NCBI GenBank assembly: GCA_002839375.1
Contig: PGXY01000007.1
Coordinates: 62,001 to 126,000 of the forward strand
Length of the DNA: 64,000 nt
From: Spirochaetae bacterium HGW-Spirochaetae-1
GTDB lineage: Bacteria; Spirochaetota; UBA4802; UBA5550
Direction of reading: 5' to 3'
The notes below the pieces were generated by a model. The model did no database searches, was not told the DNA's origin, and saw only the letters and a program-made list of their open reading frames with translations. The position numbers and the translations under genes were made by a program. Positions 1-9,453 of this stretch are shown here, piece by piece; within the stretch, counting starts at the first letter, position 1, and each line of letters starts with the position of its first letter.

Positions 1-1002
1 GTAAATCCGGTTGGCCCTTTCGGCATAGGGAGACCTTACCGTCATTATTTCCCCGGGACGGTATATGCCGCTATGGAAATAATCATTCCGGAAAAGCCCG
101 TAGAGTCCCAGGGTCACATCGGCAAGGAGGGGTATCGCCAGGAATGCCACTATGGCAGCAAGGGATATTTTTTTCATACCCAGGACGGTCTTCTGTATTC
201 TGCTTCCCGGGTCCCTGGCGCGGATTTTTCCCGTCAGAAATAAGGCCGTCCCCTGGATCTCATCGACGGAAAAAAGCCGTTTCATTCTGATTTTGAACCG
301 GGCCTTGTGACGGATGAATTCATCGGGAGCGAAATCGGGAAAATAATGCAGGATATAACTTTCCGGGAAGGGTCTCGCAAGCATTTTCCCGGAATATATC
401 TTCCCCAGCCTGACAATGCCGCTCTGCGTGAATACTTTTTTCCGCTCCCTGTTTCCTGCCGTCTTCCCGTTGTGGTCAAGCCTGTCATCGATATGCAACA
501 GATTCTCGATATAGAAACATCTTTCCCTTTCGTCATCGGCATAGATATTGGCAAGGCCTGTTTTTATCATTTTCGACAGCGGAGAACCGGGAATGAGGAA
601 AGAGGGGGATTCTTTCTTTAAATACGCAAGGCCCCGCCGGCACTGGCGGTTGAGAGCATTTTTCATGGCTATGAAAATATTTCTTTTTCTTCCCAGCGCG
701 GACCGCGTCCTGTTATACGTTCCCGATGAGTTGAGCGGCCTGTCCAGGATTTTAACGCCGCCCTTTCCGGTTTCCTTTTTAACGAAAAGCCGGTCTGCGC
801 TATTTTTCACCGCCAGGGGATAAAACACACCATCGATTTCAATAATTTTTCTGAATATATTTTGCTTCCGGAGAATGCCTGCCGGGACGAGGGACAGAAA
901 CAGCACCAATTTTCTCAGGAGCGGGACCCTAAACCAGTAATCGCCGCATATCCATTTCGACAGGGGCAGGCAGTGAAGGAAATTATCCCGTTTTAATTTC
1001 AT
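1..1002 (-). CDS. Unrecognised membrane protein, 3' end outside window
   Basis: The minus-strand frame is open from an ATG at 1002 to base 1 (334 codons, no stop), so the C-terminus is cut by the window edge. A GGAG about nine bases upstream of the ATG supports the start. The protein is basic. It has one hydrophobic stretch near residues 29-43 and a clearer membrane segment near 277-295, followed by a predicted extracytoplasmic part that opens with a GIYRPGEIMTVRSPYAERAN stretch at the edge. I recognise no family. It is transcribed away from the signalling gene at 1142-3655 on the same strand. The coding call is secure because of the long open frame and the ribosome site; the function is unknown. 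Confidence 0.72.
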   Translation of the reverse strand, partial: MKLKRDNFLHCLPLSKWICGDYWFRVPLLRKLVLFLSLVPAGILRKQNIFRKIIEIDGVFYPLAVKNSADRLFVKKETGKGGVKILDRPLNSSGTYNRTRSALGRKRNIFIAMKNALNRQCRRGLAYLKKESPSFLIPGSPLSKMIKTGLANIYADDERERCFYIENLLHIDDRLDHNGKTAGNRERKKVFTQSGIVRLGKIYSGKMLARPFPESYILHYFPDFAPDEFIRHKARFKIRMKRLFSVDEIQGTALFLTGKIRARDPGSRIQKTVLGMKKISLAAIVAFLAIPLLADVTLGLYGLFRNDYFHSGIYRPGEIMTVRSPYAERANRIY

Positions 1003-1141
1003 ATCCGAGTCTCCAGTCGGGACATAGTGTGTCTATTGATTATGTCCTGAAGAAGTACTCTTAAATTATCATAAATTGCGATATAAGACAAGCACCGGGT
1101 TTTGATAAATAGTAAATATTAGCGGTTTTTTTCAGTTGATT

Positions 1142-3655
1142 TCACCCCTTATTCCGGTTCTTGAGAAAGGATAAAAATTCATCGAGAGGGATGGGTTTGC
1201 TGTAATAATACCCCTGGGCGATATCACAGTCCAGGGTATGCAGGAACTGCAGCTGTTCGACCGTTTCAACCCCTTCCGCCACCACCTTCATTCCCAGGCT
1301 GTGAGCCATGGCGATGATCGCCTTGGAAAGAGCAACATCCTCCTGGTCACCGGGCAGGTTCCTGATAAAGGACTTGTCTATCTTCAGTGTATGAATGGGA
1401 AAGCGTTTCAGGTAGCTCAGCGATGAGTACCCCGTACCGAAATCATCGATGGAAACGGTTATATCCATATTGACGATTTCGTTGAGCATGGCTATCATCT
1501 TGTCCACCTCATCAACGAGCATACTCTCGGTTATTTCTATTTCCAGGTTTTCCCTGGGGAAGGGAGACTCTTCAATTATGGATCGGAATCTTTCAATAAA
1601 GTTATCATTCCTGAACTGTCGGTACGAAACATTTACCGCCAGGGTGAGCGGCGTGTCATAAACCTCTTTCCACTGTGCCGCCTCTTTGCAGGCCCGTATC
1701 ATCACATATTCGCCGATTCCCGTTATAAGGCCCGTGTCTTCAGCGACGGGGATGAATGAATCGGGAGGGACCATGCCCAGTTCATCGTTTTTCCACCGGA
1801 GCAGGCATTCGGCGCCCACAACCCTTCCGGAGTCGATGGAAATCTGCGGCTGGTAATAGAGAGAAAGTTCATTTTTTTCAATGGCATGGCGCAGGAGGGT
1901 TTCCATCCTGATCCGGCTGATGGCCAGGTCATTCAGTTCCCTGGAAAAGAAACGGAACCGGTTAGACCCCTCGTCTTTGGCGTGATACAGCGCGGCATCG
2001 GCATTCCTCATGAGAATCTCGGCGCTGTCACCGTCATTGGGAAACACGGTCATCCCGATGGTAGCCGACATGTTAAACTCATCGTTATGAATAAAAAATG
2101 GTTCTTCAATGGAAGCCAGCAGTTTTTCGGCGATCATCTCGGCCTCGACGGGATCGATGAGTTCCGGAACCGCGATAAAAAATTTATCTCCGCTGAAACG
2201 GGCCACGGTATCGGAGGCCCGTACACCTTTCCGAAGACGGTGTGCCACTTCCTTGAGCATCTCGTCGCCGATCTGGTGTCCTTTTGTGTCATTGATAATC
2301 TTAAAGTCATTTACATCAAGCAGCATGAGTACAAGATAAAGATCATACCGCGCGGCACGCTGTATGCCCTGGGAGAGTCGGTCCAGAAGAAGTACCCGGT
2401 TGGGAAGTTCAGTCAGGCTGTCGTAATTGGCCTGTCTGAAAAGTTTATCCTCATACTCCTTGTGGACCGTTATGTCCTCCATTATTGCCACAAAATTTCT
2501 GATGGAGCCGTCTTGCTTCTTTATGGATGAAATGCTGGCAAACTCCCAGAAGTCCTTGCCGTTCTTTTTACGGTTATGAAATTCACCGCGCCAGGTATCC
2601 CCGCCTTTTATCATCTCCCACAGCTCGCGATAGAATCCACGAGTCAGCGTGCCCGATTTAAGTATGCTGGGTTTTTGCCCAATGGCCTCGGCCGGCTTGT
2701 ACCCCGTCACCTCGGTGAACTTGGGGTTGACGTATTCGATCACCCCGTCGGGATCGGTGATCATGACCATGGCCGGGTTCTGATCTATAACGAGAGAAAA
2801 TTTTTTCAGCTCCTCCTCGGCTCTTCTTCGGTCGGTAATATCACGCACTATGGCCACGAGGTATTCTTCATTATCGAGCTTCAGTGTACTGAAGCTCACT
2901 TCGGAAGGGAAAACATCACCGCCGGACCTGACAAAATCCCATTCGGTAAAAATTTCACCGTCCCTGCTCATTTTTTCCATAATCAGTTTTGCCCTGACAG
3001 AGCTTTTTTCCCCATCGGACTGGTATTGGGGGGAAAAATCAAGGGGCGTTTTCCCCAGGAGATCATCCTTTGTCACGGCGAACATTTCCAGGGTCTTCCT
3101 GTTGCAGTCGAAAAAGCGGAGATCATTGAGAAGAATAATGGCGCTGTTGGCGCTTTCAAACAGAGTCCTGTATTTCTTTTCCGCCTGTTTTTTTTCCCTG
3201 ATCTCCAGTTCCAGTGCGGCCGTGCGCTTCCGCACTTCATCCTCCAGGTGTTCCTGGTATTTTTTATTCGTCTGAATAAGGCGGGAACGGTCCAGGGCCT
3301 TTTCCACCTGGTGCAGGAGAACATCCATATCAAGGACCGGTTTCGTGATGAAGTCCCAGGCGCCCATGGATATGGACTTCATGGCCTTATCCACGGCTCC
3401 GACACCGGAAACAACGATAACGGGAAAATCGGGGTTATGGTCGAGCAATTTTTCCAGGACCTGGTAACCGCTCATTTTGGGCATGGAAAGGTCAAGAAGA
3501 ACGATATCGGGATTCTCTTTTCGGTATTCCTCGAGACCCTGCTCTCCGTCAAAGGCCATGACGGTCTCATAACCGCTGTCGAGAAGAAAATCAGACAATG
3601 TTTCACAGAGGAGTTTCTCATCGTCAATGATCAGAATTTTCGATTTCTTGTCCAT
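1142..3655 (-). CDS. Response regulator with PAS-PAS-GGDEF-EAL output (c-di-GMP phosphodiesterase)
   Basis: This 837-residue soluble protein starts with a receiver domain (about 6-120; acidic pocket DD at 11-12, phospho-acceptor D55, K105). Then come a coiled linker, two PAS domains (about 165-285 and 290-405), GGDEF (about 415-575) and EAL (about 590-830). The GGDEF signature reads SGDKF at 488-492, so cyclase activity is unlikely. The EAL domain keeps its Glu (ECL, E616) and the later NVSYRQF, EITES, DDFGTGYSSL, KIDKSFI and EGVET motifs, which predicts an active cyclic-di-GMP phosphodiesterase, perhaps with the GGDEF half as a GTP sensor. No partner kinase is adjacent. The ATG lacks a strong ribosome site, so the start is less sure than the frame. 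Confidence 0.93.
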   Translation of the reverse strand: MDKKSKILIIDDEKLLCETLSDFLLDSGYETVMAFDGEQGLEEYRKENPDIVLLDLSMPKMSGYQVLEKLLDHNPDFPVIVVSGVGAVDKAMKSISMGAWDFITKPVLDMDVLLHQVEKALDRSRLIQTNKKYQEHLEDEVRKRTAALELEIREKKQAEKKYRTLFESANSAIILLNDLRFFDCNRKTLEMFAVTKDDLLGKTPLDFSPQYQSDGEKSSVRAKLIMEKMSRDGEIFTEWDFVRSGGDVFPSEVSFSTLKLDNEEYLVAIVRDITDRRRAEEELKKFSLVIDQNPAMVMITDPDGVIEYVNPKFTEVTGYKPAEAIGQKPSILKSGTLTRGFYRELWEMIKGGDTWRGEFHNRKKNGKDFWEFASISSIKKQDGSIRNFVAIMEDITVHKEYEDKLFRQANYDSLTELPNRVLLLDRLSQGIQRAARYDLYLVLMLLDVNDFKIINDTKGHQIGDEMLKEVAHRLRKGVRASDTVARFSGDKFFIAVPELIDPVEAEMIAEKLLASIEEPFFIHNDEFNMSATIGMTVFPNDGDSAEILMRNADAALYHAKDEGSNRFRFFSRELNDLAISRIRMETLLRHAIEKNELSLYYQPQISIDSGRVVGAECLLRWKNDELGMVPPDSFIPVAEDTGLITGIGEYVMIRACKEAAQWKEVYDTPLTLAVNVSYRQFRNDNFIERFRSIIEESPFPRENLEIEITESMLVDEVDKMIAMLNEIVNMDITVSIDDFGTGYSSLSYLKRFPIHTLKIDKSFIRNLPGDQEDVALSKAIIAMAHSLGMKVVAEGVETVEQLQFLHTLDCDIAQGYYYSKPIPLDEFLSFLKNRNKG

Positions 3656-3743
3656 TTACTTGCGCCCGGTTATTCTCTTTTACCAGTCCAGGAGCCTATT
3701 ATAACCGAAATATTATGAATTGTAAATAAAAATATTCCGGTAA

Positions 3744-5993
3744 TTATTTCTTCTTTATTACTATAAGCGTGAGGTCATCGGAAAGCTTCCCGTTCCCGGT
3801 AAAGGCATGAAAATCATGCATGATATAGTCCAGGATTGAACGGGATGATTCGCCCGGCGCTTTGTGCAGGGCCCGTGCCAGGCCTTCGGACCCGTATTCC
3901 GTTTTTTCAGCATTGGTTCCTTCGGCGATCCCGTCGGTATAAACCAGCAGCACGTCACCCGGCTCCACGTTGAACTTGAGTGTGCGGTACGGAAAATCCA
4001 TTGCCCGCACTCCGAGAAAGGCTCCCCTGAAATTACGGTCCCGGGAGTTGACCATTGAAACTACGCCGTTTTTACTCTGTCGGAGAACGAGATCGGGATG
4101 GCCTGCGTTGACATATTCAACCGTTTCATCGGTGAAACGCAGCACAATGCCGGTAAGGTAGTTATCCACGTTTTCAATCTCGTTAATGAGATCCCGGTTC
4201 GCCTCCTCGACCACGCTTCCAAGTTTCACGTCATTGTACCGGAAAAAATTCCGCTGAAAAACAGAACGTGCTATCATGGTGATAAGGCCCGAGGCGATGC
4301 CATGGCCCGACACATCGAGCAACACCAGTCCCTTCAGATCACCGTCTTCGACATAAAAATCATAGAAGTCGCCGGAGATTCCCGCCATGGGTTTAAAAAC
4401 CAGGGCAATATCCCAGCCCGGTGTTTCAGGAGGCTCGGCCGGCAGAAGGGATTTCTGAACGTTCACTGCCATCATCATGTCCATCTCGGCTATTTTCCGA
4501 GCGCTGTTCAGTTCATCATTGGTCCTGGTAAGTTCTTCGTTGAAGGCCTCGACCTTTTCCATGGCGCTGAGAAGTTCTTCCGTTCTCTTTGTCACCTTGT
4601 CTTCCAGGTTATCCTTCAGATCGCTGAGATCCTGGTACATGAGTGAATTGCTGATGGAGATGGAGAGAGCCGAACGCACACTGTTAATAAACCGCGTCTC
4701 CTCATAATTCAGTTCCTTAAGAGTGAGACGTTCCCCGAGAAGCGCTACGCCGATGAGCTCGTTGTTCTGCACCAGGGGGAGTATATAACGCGAATTATTA
4801 TCATCGAGCACTGCAAGCATCTTTTCCCTGATGTACAGGTAGTAGGGATCGGCGAGGACCATATCCCTGTCCGCAAGATGATTGGCGCCGATGAACCATT
4901 CCCGAATATCATCGTCCACGGCAATTTCTTTTCCGCCCTGGTTCCAGTAACCCTCCTTCTCATTCAACCTGATGAAAATATCCACCTCTCTGAAATACAG
5001 ATTTTTCTGAAGTGTGCCGGTAAACACCCTGGTAAGCTCTTCGAGGGTCTTCAGGACCGATATGTTCTCGACAAACTGAACCTCCAGGCGCTGCAGGTTG
5101 AACTTCTGCTTGTTGAAAATCCTGTCAATAGCGGGCTGAATTATTTTCAGATAGAGGTAATTGAGAATAAACCAGACCAGTAACAGGAAAAAACCCGCGG
5201 CATATCCGAAATGCCCCAGGTACGGTTTCAGGAGATAATAGGCGATGATATTGGGAATCAGTATCAGAGAGGAAGTGACACCCCAGATTAACGTAATGTG
5301 CATTACACTCCTGATATCCATGAAGCGGTAACGCAGCACGCCGTATGCCAGCAGGGAAAGGGGAATGAACATGAAATTCCCGAAGGCGTAAAAGTCTATG
5401 CCGCTTATGGCAGGAATGTTGAGTATTGTAAGAATTGCCGTTGCCAGAAAAGAAAAGTTAATATACTTAAGCTTGAGCTTTTCCGTCGAGCCCGCAGCCG
5501 CCCTTATTTTATAAATAAAGAAAAACACACCAAAAATAGTGACAAGCATTGCGTAGACACCAAAAATTTTGAAGGCTATGCCGCCCCGGGCGCTGTATCC
5601 CCAGCTGTAGGTATACAGACCGTTAAAATAATATTCCGTAGGGACAAATCCCGATACGGCTGCGCTGATGATAAAAGATGCTATGACAAGAAATCTTTTA
5701 TTCAGATTGAAGACCATCTGGAGGTACAGCAGCATGATGAAGGGAATATATACATAGATGAAATGGACTGACCGTTCCACCATCATAATTTTGTCCGTTT
5801 CCCCCCGGAATACCTGGTGTGAGATAAAAACAAGGGGCATAAAAGTCCACCAGAGGCACATAAGGGCAAAAAGTATGTTCTCACGCCGCATTTTACCCTT
5901 GATCACGGCAACAAGAGCCAGGACCCATCCCAGGAGCAGCGACAGGAGCGGCGGGATCACATAGAGATTGAATCGTCCAAATATAAGGTCCAT
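3744..5993 (-). CDS. 7TM-GAF-PP2C (SpoIIE/RsbU-type) serine phosphatase
   Basis: This 749-residue protein has about seven to eight membrane helices in residues 5-270, resembling the N-terminal 7TM region of some histidine kinases. A GAF-like domain (about 300-440), a coiled coil (about 450-505) and a C-terminal PP2C/SpoIIE phosphatase domain (about 515-748) follow. Metal-binding acidic motifs are visible: GISGDFYDFY, LLDVSGHG, VYTDGIAEG and the terminal DDLTLIVIK. Such phosphatases normally dephosphorylate anti-sigma-factor antagonists, so a partner-switching stress pathway is likely. No antagonist or anti-sigma gene is adjacent, unless the GHKL-like protein at 13669-14787 plays that role. 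It diverges from ptsP across a 300-bp region carrying a 16-bp palindrome. Confidence 0.92.
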   Translation of the reverse strand: MDLIFGRFNLYVIPPLLSLLLGWVLALVAVIKGKMRRENILFALMCLWWTFMPLVFISHQVFRGETDKIMMVERSVHFIYVYIPFIMLLYLQMVFNLNKRFLVIASFIISAAVSGFVPTEYYFNGLYTYSWGYSARGGIAFKIFGVYAMLVTIFGVFFFIYKIRAAAGSTEKLKLKYINFSFLATAILTILNIPAISGIDFYAFGNFMFIPLSLLAYGVLRYRFMDIRSVMHITLIWGVTSSLILIPNIIAYYLLKPYLGHFGYAAGFFLLLVWFILNYLYLKIIQPAIDRIFNKQKFNLQRLEVQFVENISVLKTLEELTRVFTGTLQKNLYFREVDIFIRLNEKEGYWNQGGKEIAVDDDIREWFIGANHLADRDMVLADPYYLYIREKMLAVLDDNNSRYILPLVQNNELIGVALLGERLTLKELNYEETRFINSVRSALSISISNSLMYQDLSDLKDNLEDKVTKRTEELLSAMEKVEAFNEELTRTNDELNSARKIAEMDMMMAVNVQKSLLPAEPPETPGWDIALVFKPMAGISGDFYDFYVEDGDLKGLVLLDVSGHGIASGLITMIARSVFQRNFFRYNDVKLGSVVEEANRDLINEIENVDNYLTGIVLRFTDETVEYVNAGHPDLVLRQSKNGVVSMVNSRDRNFRGAFLGVRAMDFPYRTLKFNVEPGDVLLVYTDGIAEGTNAEKTEYGSEGLARALHKAPGESSRSILDYIMHDFHAFTGNGKLSDDLTLIVIKKK

Positions 5994-6294
5994 ATTTTTT
6001 ATCCAGAAACTTTCAGTTTATGCGGCACCGGGAATATATCGGCATACATGCTGTCGTGAGAGACCGGCAGGAAGCGTCAGAAATCATTCCACGGAATGAA
6101 ACATTTGCAGATGAGCAGAAAATATACAATTATCTATACAGTGTCAATTAAAAAAGAAAGGCAACAGAAAGACTAAAATTTTAAATTATTATTGCGGTTT
6201 TTAATCCCCCATGGCATTATACTGGAAAGTGCGCTTAATTTCAACGGTAATACACCGGTACACGCGCCATAACAATTTTCCGACAGGGGACATC
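5994..6294. other. Divergent intergenic region, PP2C phosphatase / ptsP
   Basis: This 301-bp gap separates two genes read outward and must hold both promoters. It is AT-rich near the ptsP side (about 6120-6200) and contains the 16-bp palindrome at 6084-6099. I find no coding potential; the longer plus-strand frame entering from 6211 lacks a ribosome site and family similarity. Confidence 0.5.
6084..6099. promoter_or_regulatory. 16-bp palindrome, candidate operator
   Basis: The arms TCATTCC and GGAATGA are perfect inverted repeats around a 2-base centre. It lies about 90 bp upstream of the phosphatase start and about 195 bp upstream of ptsP. The size and symmetry fit a dimeric regulator's operator; no binding protein is identified. 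Confidence 0.35.
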
Positions 6295-8568
6295 ATGACC
6301 ACGGACCATATCAAAATGCTCTGCGATATCAGCGAGCTAAACAGCCTCTTTGAGGAAAGCAGCATCGACAACTGTCTCCAGAAAACCGTGGACATGGTGG
6401 CGGAACACATGAATGCCGATGTCTGTTCCATATATATTTATGATGAAAACAGCGGTGATCTGGTTCTGAAGGCGACGCGCGGTCTCGATCCGCAGTCGGT
6501 CAACAGAATCACCATGAAACTCGGCGAAGGACTTGTGGGTACGGCCCTGAAGGAACTGCGGATAATACGGGAGGACCGGGGAAACAGCAATCCCCTTTTC
6601 AAATTTTATCCCGGAACAAACGAAGAACTCTACGAAGCCTTCCTGGCCGTTCCCATTGTGCGCGGCAGATACAGGATCGGCGTGCTGGTTATTCAGCGGA
6701 AGCGGGGCAACCCCTTCGTGGAGCAGGATATCATGGCGATGAAGGCTACGGCATCACAGCTGGCCACCCTGCTGGAACATATCAAGCTGCTCCTGTCCAC
6801 ACAGCAGGTGCCGTCTCCAGAGCCCGGCATAACCGACCAGGGCTTATACCGGTTCCTGAAAGGCAAATCGGCCTCCAAGGGAATCGCCCTGGCTCCGGCC
6901 GTGGTAAAAAAGGACATCAAGCACGATATTCTCTTCAGGCGGAAAACTTTCGAGGAGATCTTCACCCTTGAACAGTTCGAAACAGCCCTTAAGAACACGG
7001 AAATACAGCTCGAAGACATGCAGCGGCGCGTTGAGGAAAAACTCGCCGATGCGGCGTCCCTCATTTTCGCATCCCATCTGCTCATGCTGAAGGACCAGGG
7101 ATTCGTGGGCGCCATGCGGGACATGATCCGGATAGGAGAAAATCCCCCCAGCGCTATCGTGGCCATTTTCCTTAAATATAAGGGGCTTTTTTCAGAAAGT
7201 CCCAACCTCCTCATCAGGGAAAAAGTACAGGATATAGAAGACCTGACAAAACGGATAATGAACAACCTGCTCCAGCAGGTTCCCGAGGAGGCGGTTTACC
7301 GGGACCGCATAATCATCGCCAGGGACCTTTTCCCCTCGGAACTCCTCATGCTTTCCATTGAAGGAATAATAGGAGTTATCCTGGTAAGCGGCGGAGTCAC
7401 TTCGCATGTGGGTATTCTGGCCCGCTCTCTGAAAGTTCCCCTGGTATTCATCGATGAACCGGACCTGCTGGGTCTTCCCGAAAATATCATGGTGCTCCTT
7501 GACGCGGAACAGGGAAACGTGTACATCAGTCCCGCCGAAGAAATTGTGGCCAGGTTCAGGGAGCAGGAAAAAACCCGTACGGCATTGAATGAGCGACAGA
7601 CAATGATCAAGGGCCCGGCCCTGACAAAGGACGGCAGCCAGGTCAGAGTCATGCTGAACATCAACCTCCTCTCGGACATGCAGCAGGTGAGCATAGATGA
7701 TATTGACGGCGTGGGCCTGTACCGGACCGAGTTCCCCTTCATGATACGGAACAGCTTCCCCTCGGAGGAGGAACAGTATTTCATATATAAAAAACTTGTC
7801 GACCAGATGAACGGAAAACCCGTTACCTTCAGGACCCTGGATATCGGCGGGGACAAGGTTCTCTCGTATTACGATGTTCCCCGCGAGGAAAATCCCTTCC
7901 TGGGCATGAGGTCCATCCGCTTCTCTCTGCAGCACGAAGATCTTTTCAAGCAGCAGATACGGGCGATACTCCGGGCCGGCGCCGGAAGCAACCTGAAGAT
8001 AATGTTTCCCATGATATCATCTCTCGATGAATTTCTCCAGTCCAGGGCCATCCTCGATGTATGTCTCGAAGAGCTGCGCCGTGAAGGGGCCGAATATAAC
8101 GCGGAACCCCTGGTGGGCATGATGGTGGAAATACCCTCAGTGGTTCCCATAATCGAAGACCTGGCTGACGAAGCCGATTTTTTTTCCATCGGCACCAACG
8201 ATCTCATCCAGTACACTATCGCCGTGGACAGGACAAATGAGAAAGTAGCGGCCATGTATATTCCCCATCACCCCGCCATACTGCGGTCCCTGGAAAAGAT
8301 TGCCCGGGCAGGAATCGCAGCAGGAATCGAGGTATCCATCTGCGGCGACATGGCTAACCAGGAACGCTATATCCCCTTCCTCCTGGGCATAGGCATCACG
8401 TACCTGAGCGTCGATGCCATGTATATTCCCCGCGTTAAAAAGACACTGCTGGAGATCGATATAAAAGAGGCCCGCGCAAGGGCACAGAAAATGCTGGCAG
8501 GGCGCACAATTATGGAGATTGAGACTCTCCTGGATTCCGCGGCAGAGGAAATTAAATTACCGGGATAG
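6295..8568 (+). CDS. ptsP: PtsP, GAF-containing PEP-protein phosphotransferase (enzyme I-Ntr)
   Basis: Enzyme I of the nitrogen-type phosphotransferase system transfers phosphate from phosphoenolpyruvate to an HPr-like carrier. The 757-residue product has an N-terminal GAF domain (about 5-160), the HPr-binding/phosphohistidine region with GGVTSHVGILAR (active His371), and the PEP-binding barrel (GLYRTEFPF, GTNDLIQYTIAVDR, catalytic Cys683 in CGDMA). I chose the ATG at 6295, behind an AGGGGA, over the frame's first ATG at 6211, because the GAF homology starts there and the upstream 28 residues look non-coding. No HPr or EIIA gene is nearby. The organism may use it as a nitrogen or redox sensor, as in proteobacteria. 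Confidence 0.93.
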   Translation: MTTDHIKMLCDISELNSLFEESSIDNCLQKTVDMVAEHMNADVCSIYIYDENSGDLVLKATRGLDPQSVNRITMKLGEGLVGTALKELRIIREDRGNSNPLFKFYPGTNEELYEAFLAVPIVRGRYRIGVLVIQRKRGNPFVEQDIMAMKATASQLATLLEHIKLLLSTQQVPSPEPGITDQGLYRFLKGKSASKGIALAPAVVKKDIKHDILFRRKTFEEIFTLEQFETALKNTEIQLEDMQRRVEEKLADAASLIFASHLLMLKDQGFVGAMRDMIRIGENPPSAIVAIFLKYKGLFSESPNLLIREKVQDIEDLTKRIMNNLLQQVPEEAVYRDRIIIARDLFPSELLMLSIEGIIGVILVSGGVTSHVGILARSLKVPLVFIDEPDLLGLPENIMVLLDAEQGNVYISPAEEIVARFREQEKTRTALNERQTMIKGPALTKDGSQVRVMLNINLLSDMQQVSIDDIDGVGLYRTEFPFMIRNSFPSEEEQYFIYKKLVDQMNGKPVTFRTLDIGGDKVLSYYDVPREENPFLGMRSIRFSLQHEDLFKQQIRAILRAGAGSNLKIMFPMISSLDEFLQSRAILDVCLEELRREGAEYNAEPLVGMMVEIPSVVPIIEDLADEADFFSIGTNDLIQYTIAVDRTNEKVAAMYIPHHPAILRSLEKIARAGIAAGIEVSICGDMANQERYIPFLLGIGITYLSVDAMYIPRVKKTLLEIDIKEARARAQKMLAGRTIMEIETLLDSAAEEIKLPG

Positions 8569-8829
8569 CCCCACCAGTCGCCGCCGGCGTATCGGCCGTG
8601 TTCGTATTCCCGGTCGAAATACCAGTTGATGTGCACTGACCCGGAACCGGAAGCCGTCACCGGAAGGTTTTGGCGCCGATTAGATAGCACTGTTACAACG
8701 GGCTTATCTCTTTTTTAATGCCGGTCCGCGTATGGCGCTATTAATATCTTGACATTTTATAAGAGCCCGGTCTACTCTCATCTATCGCCGCATATGGATT
8801 CACTCATTTATTCAGCCGGGAGGACCTCG

Positions 8830-9402
8830 ATGAAAAACAAACTATCTCTTACACTGCCCATTTTTATTATCGCCCTTTTTGCCGGGAGTTTATTCATGAT
8901 CAGCATGCTGCAGGCCCAGGGCGGTGATATCGGTTACCGCAAACTCATGCTGGGACAGAGTAAAGACCAGATCAGGCAGGTCATAAAGTCAAACTTTGGC
9001 AGCGAATATACCAGCACCGACGAAGGTGACAATGCCATTATATTGAGAAAAATGCAGGCGGCAAAGCCGGTCATTCTCATCGAGCTTCTCTTCGACCGGA
9101 ACGACGTGCTATACAAGATAAATGTTAAGATCAGGAAGATACCGGGAAACCCGGTGCCCGATGACGTCATAAAAGTAATCGAGGACAAATACGGGAAGCC
9201 CGTCAAGCGCGACATCACCAGCGGCCTGGACATGGTTCTCCGGTGGAATATAAAGGACGGCAGGTATGATATCTTCTTCCAGAGCATATCGTCGTGGGAC
9301 AAGTTTGACGTTCAGTATACCGACACATCGCTGCAGAAACGAAAAGAAGACTACGACAAAGAGATGAAGAGGAAACCCGTGAGCAGGGATCTGGAGTTTT
9401 AA
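8830..9402 (+). CDS. Exported protein of unknown function
   Basis: The start at 8830 has a GGGAGG ribosome site, and the 190-residue product opens with a signal peptide (KNK, then a hydrophobic run to about residue 26, ending ML-QAQ). The mature part (about residues 30-190) is mixed alpha/beta. It includes a segment that reads like the small repeating beta-alpha fold seen in periplasmic proteins (KVIEDKYGKP, VLRWNIKDGRYDIFF). I recognise no named family. The methyltransferase at 9454 follows 51 bp downstream and could be co-transcribed. The coding call rests on the ribosome site, the signal peptide and the uninterrupted frame. Confidence 0.82.
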   Translation: MKNKLSLTLPIFIIALFAGSLFMISMLQAQGGDIGYRKLMLGQSKDQIRQVIKSNFGSEYTSTDEGDNAIILRKMQAAKPVILIELLFDRNDVLYKINVKIRKIPGNPVPDDVIKVIEDKYGKPVKRDITSGLDMVLRWNIKDGRYDIFFQSISSWDKFDVQYTDTSLQKRKEDYDKEMKRKPVSRDLEF

Positions 9403-9453
9403 AATGCATCGGTAATAGACGATGAATCCTCCCGATGACCCGAAGGGAAAAGC

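Noticed and set aside
1020-1047. 7-bp inverted repeat GGACATA...TATGTCC upstream of the edge gene
   Set aside because: Short arms with a 14-base spacer are close to what chance gives; no promoter fit.
2576-3718. 380-codon plus-strand frame antisense to the response regulator
   Set aside because: It lies inside the REC-PAS-PAS-GGDEF-EAL gene, shows no family similarity and has antisense-type composition; the minus-strand gene is well supported by motifs.
6211-6294. Upstream extension of ptsP
   Set aside because: No ribosome site at 6211 and the GAF homology begins at 6295, so the 28 extra codons are likely untranslated.
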